Below, in pieces: positions 1 to 5,296 of a DNA stretch of 5,296 nucleotides. Origin of the DNA: Pseudomonadota bacterium (GTDB taxonomy: Bacteria > Pseudomonadota > Alphaproteobacteria > Paracaedibacterales > CAIULA01). Every line of letters begins with the position of its first letter. Position 1 is the stretch's first letter. Made by a program: the position numbers and the translations under genes. Location: the NCBI GenBank assembly GCA_021804455.1, contig JAJZHT010000098.1:1-5296 (forward strand). The letters are read 5' to 3'. The notes below the pieces were generated by a model. That model was not told the origin of the DNA, ran no database searches, and saw only the letters and a program-made list of their open reading frames with translations.

Positions 1-711
1 ATACCGTATGGTGGAACCTTTGTGGTTTTTAGTGATTATTTACGGCCTGCTTTACGCTTGTCAGCCTTGATGAAACAAGGAGTTATCTATGTTCTGACCC
101 ATGATTCAATAGGTTTGGGAGAAGATGGCCCCACACACCAACCGATAGAACATTTGGCAAGTTTGCGCGCGATTCCTAATATTAATGTCTTTCGTCCAGC
201 GGATGCCATGGAAACAGCCGAATGCTGGCAGTTGGCCCTAGAACACCGCCAAACCCCCTCCATCTTGGCTTTGAGTCGGCAAACCGTGGAACCCGTGCGT
301 CTGACCTATACTTCTGAGAACCTTTGCACAAGAGGAGGGTATGTAGTAGCAGGGAATCCCACAAATTCAACCATCAGCCTTCTTGCCACAGGTTCAGAAG
401 TGGGATTGGCCCTGAAAGTTCATCAAAAATTGGAAGCTTTGGGCATTAGAAGTCATGTAGCTTCTTTACCCTGTTGGCGTTTGTTTGACCAACAGGATGA
501 TGCCTATCGAAAGCATGTGTTAGGACGTGGGGTCCGCGTTGGGATTGAAGCAGCAGCGCGTTTTGGTTGGGATCAATATTTGGGAGAACAAGGATTTTTC
601 ATTGGCCTTAAGGATTTTGGTGCCTCAGCCCCTTCCACGGTCTTATATGAGAAGTTTGGTTTAACGCCTGAAAAAATTATAGAAACCTTGCAGAATCAGT
701 CAATTTTGTGA
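1..711 (+). CDS. tkt: Transketolase, C-terminal part (5' end outside window)
   Basis: Transketolase moves two-carbon ketol units between sugar phosphates in the non-oxidative pentose phosphate pathway, using thiamine diphosphate and a divalent metal in the cytoplasm. The reading frame is open from base 1, so this is the last 236 codons of a protein normally about 650-670 residues long. The visible fragment starts inside the pyrimidine-binding domain with IPYGGTF. It then shows the signature HDSIGLGEDGPTHQP (fragment residues about 34-48), followed by SLRAIPN, FRPAD and LSRQ. The C-terminal domain follows, with ATGSEV, a FDQQD stretch and the closing FGASAPS...LYEKFGLTPEKI. It ends at TGA 709-711 and no frame break is visible. 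A GTG at 22 could be taken for a start, but it lies inside the conserved region and is not one. No convincing intrinsic terminator follows. The family is certain; which paralogue it is cannot be told from this fragment. Confidence 0.97.
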   Translation: MPYGGTFVVFSDYLRPALRLSALMKQGVIYVLTHDSIGLGEDGPTHQPIEHLASLRAIPNINVFRPADAMETAECWQLALEHRQTPSILALSRQTVEPVRLTYTSENLCTRGGYVVAGNPTNSTISLLATGSEVGLALKVHQKLEALGIRSHVASLPCWRLFDQQDDAYRKHVLGRGVRVGIEAAARFGWDQYLGEQGFFIGLKDFGASAPSTVLYEKFGLTPEKIIETLQNQSIL

Positions 712-835
712 CGGGATGAGAAGAAACCTGTTGGGCATTTTTATTTTAGCCAAACACTGTCACAAGTCTTCTTAAAAAATTCTTCTTAAGGAGAAAGCTG
801 TTAAGAATTCTTTAGGATTTTTAACCTAGAATAAT
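712..835. other. Intergenic spacer after tkt with short repeats
   Basis: No protein gene is visible here. The stretch is AT-rich and holds a direct repeat TCTTCTTAA at 767-775 and 781-789. It also holds a 7-base inverted repeat TTCTTAA (783-789) / TTAAGAA (801-807) separated by 11 bases. The inverted repeat lies just upstream of the -10-like box at about 827-835, so it could be an operator or a weak AT-rich hairpin. A loose TTGGGC...GCCAA pair (731-736 / 749-753) follows the transketolase stop, but its long T-containing loop and the lack of a downstream T-run make it a poor terminator. Function of the repeats is inference only. Confidence 0.4.
827..835 (+). promoter_or_regulatory. Possible -10 region for the 836-1121 RNA
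   Basis: TAGAAT (827-832) overlaps AATAAT (830-835), and each matches the sigma-70 -10 consensus TATAAT at five of six bases. Either would start transcription at about 838-843, which coincides with the 5' edge of the hairpin cluster. No good -35 hexamer lies 16-18 bases upstream; TTCTTT at 808-813 is the nearest and is weak. The position is the main argument in its favour. Confidence 0.3.
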
Positions 836-1121
836 GTTAGGTGGTAAGCCACACCCAAGCGAAGTTGGGTGCGCAACCCTGTTTTAAGATGTTTCTTTGA
901 TGAAAGATCTTAAACGTGCCCTGGATGAGGATCTTAAAAGCGCTTTTAAGATCATAACGGAATGAGAGAAAGGAGGGTATCCTTTTGATCAGAACTGCCC
1001 TTATAAAGGGGCAGGGGGAAGGTTGTGTCGAGGAGGTGCGTGGGGCGGGAACGCACAGGGGACCCGATGATGGGCGGGCCCCGCAAAGGTAACCCTTTTA
1101 CCCTAACCTTCAAGATTTTTT
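836..1121 (+). ncRNA. Unrecognised highly structured RNA (small RNA or long leader)
   Basis: I do not recognise this RNA. Its ends could pair as GTTAGG (836-841) with CCTAAC (1102-1107), followed by a run of six T at 1116-1121. In between lie local stems: GTGG/CCAC (841-852), which competes for end bases with a 7-bp CACCCAA/TTGGGTG stem (852-871); a long hairpin 881-915 with an inner TTTC/GAAA stem; a perfect palindrome 930-953; AAAGGA/TCCTTT (969-985); CTGCCC/GGGCAG (995-1014); GTGCGT/ACGCAC (1036-1056); GGGG..CCC/GGG..CCCC (1058-1082); and AAAGG/CCTTT (1085-1098). A second closing stem, AAGGTT (1019-1024) / AACCTT (1105-1110), competes with the outer one. The 3' third is about two-thirds G+C by my count, unlike the AT-rich surroundings. 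I see no RNase P core (GAGGAAAGTCC), no tmRNA T-arm or tag codons, no SRP GGAAGGAAGCAGCC and no ZTP or THF riboswitch strings. It precedes yggT-folD, so it may be a free RNA or a cis-acting leader. Strand is inferred from the promoter and T-run; most stems would also form on the other strand. Confidence 0.5.
882..953 (+). repeat. Four interleaved complementary GATCTTAAA units
   Basis: Two direct copies, GATCTTAAA (906-914) and GATCTTAAAA (930-939), are flanked by two reverse-complement copies, TTTTAAGAT (882-890) and TTTTAAGATC (944-953). As folded nearest-neighbour, copy 1 pairs with copy 2 and copy 3 with copy 4. The latter is a perfect 24-base palindrome (930-953) centred on GCGC. Copy 1 could equally pair with copy 3, or copy 2 with copy 4, which would break both hairpins. 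The arrangement could be a two-state RNA switch, or a simple duplication of a hairpin arm. Confidence 0.75.
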
Positions 1122-1220
1122 AGATACGTTTACCCTACGTATTTATGGCAAAGCTTGCAAGTTTCCTGAACCTGCGCTAGGTTTTGAAAAATGCGATAAA
1201 GTCAAACTAAGGTTATTACC
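1111..1220 (+). promoter_or_regulatory. Upstream region of yggT-folD: hairpins, possible promoter, ribosome site
   Basis: This stretch joins the RNA-like region to yggT. It holds an inverted repeat ATACGT (1124-1129) / ACGTAT (1137-1142) around TTACCCT, and AACCT/AGGTT (1169-1183) around GCGCT. TTTACCCTA occurs twice, at 1097-1105 and 1129-1137. A possible promoter is TTGCAA (1155-1160), 17 bases, then TAGGTT (1178-1183); the -35 match is fair and the -10 match poor. AAGG at 1209-1212 is a short Shine-Dalgarno with 8 bases to the yggT ATG. If this promoter is not used, yggT-folD would be read from upstream through the structured RNA. Confidence 0.35.
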
Positions 1221-1523
1221 ATGGATGTTATCTTTATTCCACTTTTAACAGTGGTTGTAAAAGGGATCGGTTTGTATCAATTTTTGGTCTTTGTGTATAT
1301 AATCCTGGGGTGGTTAGAGGCTTTTAACGTTGTCAATCGTTACAATCAATTTGTTTACACTCTTCATACATTTCTTTTTCGAATCATTGAACCTCTTCTA
1401 TCCCCCTTACGGCGATTTTTACCCTATCCCAATGGCATTGATTTTTCGCCGATGGTATTAATCTTCATTATTTATTTTGTTCAAGGGGTTTTGGAACGGA
1501 TTTTATATAAATTCCCTCTTTAA
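1221..1523 (+). CDS. yggT: YggT family small integral membrane protein
   Basis: This 100-residue inner-membrane protein belongs to the YggT (YGGT) family. Its biochemical role is not firmly known; members have been linked to osmotic or ion stress and to envelope and division functions in different bacteria. A hydrophobic segment at about residues 15-33 is followed by an amphipathic stretch holding FNVVNRYNQF and the family signature around residues 51-70, with IIEPLLSPLRRFLP. After GIDFSP (72-77) a second hydrophobic segment spans about 77-95. Length and motif order match the single-repeat form common in alphaproteobacteria. The ATG at 1221 has AAGG eight bases upstream. The stop TAA (1521-1523) is 13 bases from the folD start and overlaps folD's ribosome-binding region, so the two genes are very likely co-transcribed. 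In related genomes a small DUF167 gene (yggU) often lies between these genes; it is absent here. Confidence 0.92.
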   Translation: MDVIFIPLLTVVVKGIGLYQFLVFVYIILGWLEAFNVVNRYNQFVYTLHTFLFRIIEPLLSPLRRFLPYPNGIDFSPMVLIFIIYFVQGVLERILYKFPL

Positions 1524-1527
1524 AGGG
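1522..1527 (+). promoter_or_regulatory. Ribosome binding site that fixes the folD start
   Basis: AAAGGG at 1522-1527 sits nine bases before the ATG at 1537 and overlaps the yggT stop codon. A second AAAGG at 1531-1535 is too close to that ATG to serve it. The in-frame ATG at 1477 lies deep inside yggT and would add 20 residues with no counterpart in the family, so 1537 is the better start. Confidence 0.7.
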
Positions 1528-1536
1528 TTTAAAGGA

Positions 1537-2427
1537 ATGTCTTCAGCGCGTTTGATAGATGGCCGGTTGTTAGCCCTACTTAGAAAACAGTCTTTACAAA
1601 CCAGCATCGTTAACTTTGTAAAGACCTTTGCGTTGCCCCCCTCCTTACACGTTTTTTTAATTGGTCATAATCCTGCCAGTCACCTTTATGTTAACAATAA
1701 GCAAAAAGCTTGTCGTCAAGTCGGCATTCCGTGCACAATTCATGAATACCCCGATTCTATTCAACAAGAAAGACTCCTAGAAAAAATATGTCAGTTAAAT
1801 CAAGATGCTTCTGTTCACGGTATTTTCGTACAATTGCCTTTGCCAGCTCACCTCCCTCCACAGACTCTTTTAAATGCGATAGATCCTTTAAAAGATGTGG
1901 ATGGTTTGCACCCATATAACTTGGGACGTCTGATGATGGGAGCACCCACGGTGATTCCTTGTACGCCTAAAGGCTGCCTCGATCTCATTCATTCTGTAAA
2001 ACCGGATTTACGGGGACAGAATGCCGTTGTGGTCGGACGATCAATCCTTGTAGGCAAACCTATGGCAGCTCTCCTCACCAACCACAACGCCACGGTCACT
2101 CTGGCTCATTCTCAAACCAAAGATTTAATCTCTGTTTGTCGTAATGCTGATATCTTGGTGGTGGCAACGGGAACACCAAAATTCTTTGATGCCAACTTCA
2201 TCAAACCAGGGGCCGTGATTATCGATGTTGGCATCAACCGAATACAAAATAAAGCGGGTGAATCTGGAGTGGTAGGCGATGTTGATACTGCGTCGGCTCA
2301 AAAAGTGGCAGGGTTCATAACGCCTGTGCCGGGAGGAGTCGGCCCTATGACCATCAGCTGCTTACTGGAGAATACACTGGCAGCCGCCCAACAACAGCTT
2401 CTTTCTTCCCTAGCGACGACCAAATAA
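1537..2427 (+). CDS. folD: Bifunctional methylenetetrahydrofolate dehydrogenase / methenyltetrahydrofolate cyclohydrolase
   Basis: FolD oxidises 5,10-methylene-tetrahydrofolate to the methenyl form with NADP+, then hydrolyses it to 10-formyl-tetrahydrofolate, feeding purine synthesis and formylation of initiator tRNA in the cytoplasm. From ATG 1537 the protein has 296 residues, the usual family length. The N-terminal catalytic domain shows GHNPASHLYVNNKQKAC (43-59) with the catalytic lysine at K55, HGIFVQLPLP (94-103) with Q99, KDVDGLHPYNLG (119-130) and PCTPKG (141-146). The NADP-binding domain shows VVVGRSILVGKPMAALL (164-180), NATVTLAHS (184-192), VVATGTP (208-214), IIDVGIN (228-234) and GDVD (247-250). 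The family signature TPVPGGVGPMTISCLLENT (262-280) closes it. All key residues are present, so it should be active. It follows yggT by 13 bases. Its last 18 bases overlap the 3' end of mutL on the opposite strand, and no intrinsic terminator follows. Confidence 0.98.
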   Translation: MSSARLIDGRLLALLRKQSLQTSIVNFVKTFALPPSLHVFLIGHNPASHLYVNNKQKACRQVGIPCTIHEYPDSIQQERLLEKICQLNQDASVHGIFVQLPLPAHLPPQTLLNAIDPLKDVDGLHPYNLGRLMMGAPTVIPCTPKGCLDLIHSVKPDLRGQNAVVVGRSILVGKPMAALLTNHNATVTLAHSQTKDLISVCRNADILVVATGTPKFFDANFIKPGAVIIDVGINRIQNKAGESGVVGDVDTASAQKVAGFITPVPGGVGPMTISCLLENTLAAAQQQLLSSLATTK

Positions 2428-4227
2428 TTTTTCAATATCTTCCTTTTTTAATTCTATATAAGTGGGCCGACCATGATTGCACTGCCCCGAATAAAGAGTT
2501 TGTTCCATCTGTCGCAATAAAGCGTCCATTTCAGACAAAGACATTTTTTTTCCAGCTCTTATGCTGGTACGACAGGCCACCCCTGACAAAATGTCACAGA
2601 ATTTTTCTGTCAAAGAACTTTCCTGCCCCAATTCTTTCAAATCTGCGATTAAATCATGAATCATATCGGTCATTCGGCTTTCCCCCAAAAGGGCCGGCAC
2701 AGCACGAACCACAACCGTGTCTGTTCCGTAAACATCGATCCCAAATCCTACTTTTTCAAGAAGTGAAAGATGAGAACTTAAAATTTCAAAATTTTGAGAA
2801 GATAACTGTACGACTTCAGGTAACAATACCGATTGGCTGGCAATTGTATGGCCTTTGAAGTGTTGTTTCAGTTTTTCATAAACCAAACGTTCATGGGCAG
2901 CATGTTGGTCAACAATCAAAAAACCCTCTGCCGTTTCTGCTAGGATAAAGGTTGTATGAATTTGGGCAACGGCCCGCCCTAAAGGATGTTCTTTATAGTC
3001 CATCCTATCGGATTGAAAAGAAGCAGACTCTAAAGCAGAAGCCTCACGAAGAGCTGTAGCAGCCTGAGAATAAATATTTCTTGAAGTGGAAAAGCTCAAA
3101 TTCAATGGACGTCCTTCCTGAACAGGCTTTTCAAAAGGATTCGAAGCAGAGGAACGGGCAGGAAGAGGGGTATGTCTAAAAACCGCCAAGGCTTGACTTC
3201 CCAGATGAGGCGACGTGGATTGGCTGTAAGTGGCCAAAGTTTGCTTAAGGGCGTTGATGATAAGTCCCCTGACAATTTGGGGATCACGGAAACGAACTTC
3301 TGTTTTTGCCGGGTGAACATTCACATCCACCTCATCGGGGTTCAAGGTTAAGAATAAAACCACAACCGGATAACGATGGGAAGCCAACAAGTCTTGATAG
3401 GCAATCTTAACCGCAGCATGAAAAAGTTTGTCGCGGACAGGACGGTTGTTAACGAATAAAAATTGTTCACTGGATTGACTGCGGTGATAGGTAGGAAGAC
3501 TGATCCAACCCAATATATTCAATTCCTCTCGGGTTGCGTGAACAGGACATGCTCCTTTTATAAAATCCTCCTTTAAAATATCCTGAAGGCGTTCCTGCAA
3601 AGAACGGTGAGCGCGGTAATTTAAAACCATACGATCGTTATCTTTTAAAACAAACCCAACATGAGGGTGTGCCATCGCCAAGCGATTTAGATAATCAACA
3701 CAATGGGATAATTCTGTACTGACCGTTTTTAGAAATTTAAGACGGGCAGGGGTAGCGTAAAATAAATCACGAACGGAGACACGCGTTCCCACAGGGTGAG
3801 AGGCTGGAACCAAGCTTTTTTTATTCCCCCCCTCAATCTGCAATTCCCAGGCCGTTTCTTGGTCAGAGGTCCGGCTGGTAAGGGTTAGACGGCTGACAGC
3901 AGCAATCGAAGGTAAGGCTTCGCCCCGAAAACCAAAACTGCGAATGTTAAACAAATCCTCATCAGGCAGTTTAGAAGTAGCATGGCGTTCCACAGCCAAA
4001 TTGAGATCCTCCGAAGTCATTCCGCAGCCATTATCCGTTACCTGAATGAGGGTTCTACCACCTTCTCGTAAAAGGATTTCAATATAGGTTGCCCCTGCAT
4101 CAATCGCATTTTCTGCCAGTTCTTTGACGGCCGCAGCGGGACGTTCAATCACCTCCCCGGCGGCAATCTGATTGATTAGAGTAGAGTTTAAAAGTCGAAT
4201 AACAGGCTTTGAAGAGGTTTGAGTCAT
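2410..4227 (-). CDS. mutL: DNA mismatch repair protein MutL, endonuclease type
   Basis: MutL links mismatch recognition by MutS to strand incision and removal. The protein has 605 residues, normal for the family. The N-terminal GHKL ATPase region (about 1-330) shows IAAGEVIERP (21-30), KELAENAIDAGA with catalytic E36 and metal-binding N40, DNGCGM (65-70), RHATSKL (81-87), FGFRGEALPSI (98-108), GTRVSVRDLFYATPAR (147-162) and VNVHPAKTEVRF (302-313). A variable Ser/Ala-rich linker (about 333-415) leads to the C-terminal dimerisation domain. That domain carries an exact DQHA(X)2E(X)4E endonuclease motif (440-451), ACRTSIRAG (551-559) and CNHGRPT (583-589). MutL should therefore nick DNA itself, as in bacteria without MutH. 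The ATG at 4227 overlaps the upstream gene's TGA by one base (TGATG), with TTAAGG as ribosome site, so translation is probably coupled. mutS is not in the window. Confidence 0.98.
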   Translation of the reverse strand: MTQTSSKPVIRLLNSTLINQIAAGEVIERPAAAVKELAENAIDAGATYIEILLREGGRTLIQVTDNGCGMTSEDLNLAVERHATSKLPDEDLFNIRSFGFRGEALPSIAAVSRLTLTSRTSDQETAWELQIEGGNKKSLVPASHPVGTRVSVRDLFYATPARLKFLKTVSTELSHCVDYLNRLAMAHPHVGFVLKDNDRMVLNYRAHRSLQERLQDILKEDFIKGACPVHATREELNILGWISLPTYHRSQSSEQFLFVNNRPVRDKLFHAAVKIAYQDLLASHRYPVVVLFLTLNPDEVDVNVHPAKTEVRFRDPQIVRGLIINALKQTLATYSQSTSPHLGSQALAVFRHTPLPARSSASNPFEKPVQEGRPLNLSFSTSRNIYSQAATALREASALESASFQSDRMDYKEHPLGRAVAQIHTTFILAETAEGFLIVDQHAAHERLVYEKLKQHFKGHTIASQSVLLPEVVQLSSQNFEILSSHLSLLEKVGFGIDVYGTDTVVVRAVPALLGESRMTDMIHDLIADLKELGQESSLTEKFCDILSGVACRTSIRAGKKMSLSEMDALLRQMEQTLYSGQCNHGRPTYIELKKEDIEKLFGRR

Positions 4228-5159
4228 CAGGCAGCCTTAAGGAAGGATGATTTTCGAAATAACCAAATTATTAATCCAGGTAAGGATGCCACAATTTGAA
4301 CAAATCCAAATACCACAGATAAAGCAAAAGCTTCTTCTTTATCAACACCAAAAAGTCCAAGGCAAACCACCATGGTTCCCTCTCTTAAACCCCATCCCGC
4401 AAACGAAATAGGAAGGACCGAAATCAGAAAAATAAAAGGAAGAGTCACAGCGATTTGTGATAAACGAATGGATACCCCCATATCAAGGGCCAGAATGTAA
4501 AGAGGCATGAACAACCCCGAGGAGGTTAAAAACGAAAAAAACAGAATATTCCAAGTGCCTGTTCGTTGGTTGACTGTAAGCCATAAACGTTGGGAAAAAG
4601 TTCTGAAAAATTGTAAAAAGGGATGGTTGAACAAGGGAATACGATGAAAAAATAAAAGGATAACAAAACCAAAAAATGTTAAGAACAAACAGCCAAGAAT
4701 GATTTGCCCGAGATAGGTCGTCATTAACGTGCGAAACTCAAAAGGAAGTGCCAAGAAACCTGCGAAAATTAGCCCCACTAATCCGTAAAAGCGATCGATC
4801 AGCGTACTGTTGATAGCCCATTCCGTGGAAAGCCCCTGCCGCTTGGCCATAAATCCTCGATAAACATCCCCCCCGACCGAACTTGGCAAGCATTGGTTTA
4901 AAAAGGCACCAATCATAACCTGGGCCCATAATTCTCCCAAAGAAATTTTTCGAAAATCACAGGCAATAATTTCTTGCCAGCGCTTGGTACCAGTGAAATA
5001 ACTAGACCACAGCCACAACAAGCAAAAGAAAAAGCTGGCATACGATAAATGAGAAAGGTCATTCTTAACCTGATGAAAATCAAGATGGGTTCCTAGAAAA
5101 TAAATAACACCCAGACTAAAAATGATCTTGAAAAAGAAAAATAAAGATGCTTGATTCAT
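4227..5159 (-). CDS. Flippase-like membrane protein, LPG-synthase transmembrane / UPF0104 family
   Basis: This is a 310-residue polytopic membrane protein of the family that resembles the N-terminal flippase half of MprF (lysylphosphatidylglycerol synthase transmembrane region; UPF0104). No aminoacyl-transferase domain is present, so it is not a complete MprF and its substrate is unknown; a lipid or lipid-linked precursor is the usual guess. Hydrophobic segments lie at roughly residues 5-22, 40-56, 122-138, 150-171, 204-226, 238-252 and 278-301, with a possible further one at 74-90. Family motifs are LPSSVGGDVYR (91-101), DRFYGL (122-127) and PISFAGWGLREG (250-261). The ATG at 5157-5159 precedes the first hydrophobic segment; its ribosome site is weak (GAG six bases upstream). 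The TGA overlaps the mutL ATG by one base, forming a two-gene operon. A functional link to mismatch repair is not implied by the family. Confidence 0.88.
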   Translation of the reverse strand: MNQASLFFFFKIIFSLGVIYFLGTHLDFHQVKNDLSHLSYASFFFCLLWLWSSYFTGTKRWQEIIACDFRKISLGELWAQVMIGAFLNQCLPSSVGGDVYRGFMAKRQGLSTEWAINSTLIDRFYGLVGLIFAGFLALPFEFRTLMTTYLGQIILGCLFLTFFGFVILLFFHRIPLFNHPFLQFFRTFSQRLWLTVNQRTGTWNILFFSFLTSSGLFMPLYILALDMGVSIRLSQIAVTLPFIFLISVLPISFAGWGLREGTMVVCLGLFGVDKEEAFALSVVFGFVQIVASLPGLIIWLFRKSSFLKAA

Positions 5160-5296
5160 AGCTGACTCAACCGTTGGTTATTAGCTTTTTAGCAGATTTT
5201 AGCCGTGTTGTCACGACTGCTGGTATATGATCAGTCAGCCTCTCTAGCATAACCGAGGAAGTAAAATAAAGTTATTATTATGATCCCTAATTTTCA
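5160..5296. promoter_or_regulatory. Upstream region of the flippase-mutL operon, possibly divergent
   Basis: This stretch should carry the promoter for the leftward operon. On the minus strand TAAAAT (5196-5201) is a five-of-six -10 match, but no good -35 lies at the right distance. On the plus strand TATGAT (5226-5231) is also a five-of-six -10 match; TTGTCA (5208-5213) resembles a -35 but is only 12 bases away. Two adjoining inverted repeats are present: CGTG/CACG (5204-5215) and GACTG/CAGTC (5215-5236), the latter enclosing TATGAT and so placed like an operator. None of this is decisive. Confidence 0.3.
5280..5296 (+). CDS. Possible start of a rightward gene (only about five codons visible)
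   Basis: An ATG at 5280 opens a frame reading MIPNF to the window edge, with an in-frame TAA at 5262-5264 upstream. It would be divergent from the flippase-mutL operon. The ribosome site is weak: AGGA at 5256-5259 is too far and only AAAG (5268-5271) is close. Too little is visible to say whether it is real or what it encodes. Confidence 0.2.

Noticed and set aside
731..753. Terminator after transketolase (TTGGGC...GCCAA)
   Set aside because: The stem is only five pairs with a bulge, the loop is 12 bases or more, and no T-run follows the stem.
900..965. A 21-codon frame starting at ATG 900 (MKDLKRALDEDLKSAF...) with a helix-like composition
   Set aside because: It has no ribosome binding site and exactly spans the GATCTTAAA repeats, which by themselves produce its repeated DLK. 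RNA structure explains it better, though a leader peptide is not excluded.
1051..1088. Strings ACGCACAGGG and CGCAAAG that recall the c-di-GMP-I riboswitch
   Set aside because: The GNRA-capped hairpin and the second long helix with its receptor are missing, and the stem formed here (GGGG..CCC/GGG..CCCC) has a different geometry. A covariance-model search would settle it.
836..1121. RNase P RNA, permuted tmRNA, 6S, SRP RNA, or ZTP/THF riboswitch
   Set aside because: The strongly conserved strings I know for these RNAs (for example the RNase P core, tmRNA T-arm and tag codons, the SRP tetraloop helix, and the ZTP CCGCCTGGGC) are not seen on either strand.
1477..1536. Earlier in-frame ATG for folD at 1477
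   Set aside because: It lies within yggT, lacks a ribosome site, and would add 20 residues not seen in FolD; ATG 1537 has AAAGGG at good spacing.
3102..3320. Open frame inside mutL on the same strand, alternate phase
   Set aside because: It overlaps the conserved mutL coding frame, has no recognisable motif and no ribosome site, and is a shadow frame; the same holds for the other short frames at 182-370, 1757-1945 and 4738-4929.

Overview
The window carries five protein genes typical of a moderately AT-rich alphaproteobacterium. Supporting signs are the yggT-folD pair, a MutL with an intact endonuclease motif, and Shine-Dalgarno-led genes packed head to tail. The AT bias and this gene set would fit a host-associated lineage such as Holosporales, but that placement is inference from general resemblance, not from a database comparison. 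No mobile element, tRNA, rRNA or CRISPR array is visible.

Layout. Positions 1-711 (+) hold the last 236 codons of a transketolase whose start lies outside the window. Positions 712-1220 are a 509-base gap without a convincing protein gene. It contains a dense run of hairpins (about 836-1121) bracketed by a possible long-range stem, with a -10-like box just before it and a T-run just after it. I read this as an unrecognised structured RNA, either a free-standing small RNA or the long leader of the next operon. Positions 1221-2427 (+) hold yggT (small membrane protein) and folD (one-carbon metabolism), 13 bases apart and probably co-transcribed. Positions 2410-5159 (-) hold a two-gene operon read leftwards: a multi-pass flippase-like membrane protein of the LPG-synthase transmembrane/UPF0104 family, then mutL, joined by a one-base TGATG stop-start overlap. 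mutL and folD converge and overlap by 18 bases at their 3' ends. Positions 5160-5296 form an upstream region that may also serve a rightward gene starting at 5280.

The genes are mostly housekeeping: pentose phosphate carbon flow (transketolase), formation of formyl-tetrahydrofolate and NADPH for purines and initiator tRNA (FolD), mismatch repair (MutL) and envelope functions (YggT and the flippase-like protein). The unusual part is the RNA-like region between tkt and yggT. It has at least nine local stems, a 24-base perfect palindrome, four complementary copies of a GATCTTAAA unit that can pair in two mutually exclusive ways, and a G+C-rich 3' domain in an AT-rich setting. I could not match it to RNase P RNA, tmRNA, 6S, SRP RNA or the folate-linked riboswitches I can recall.
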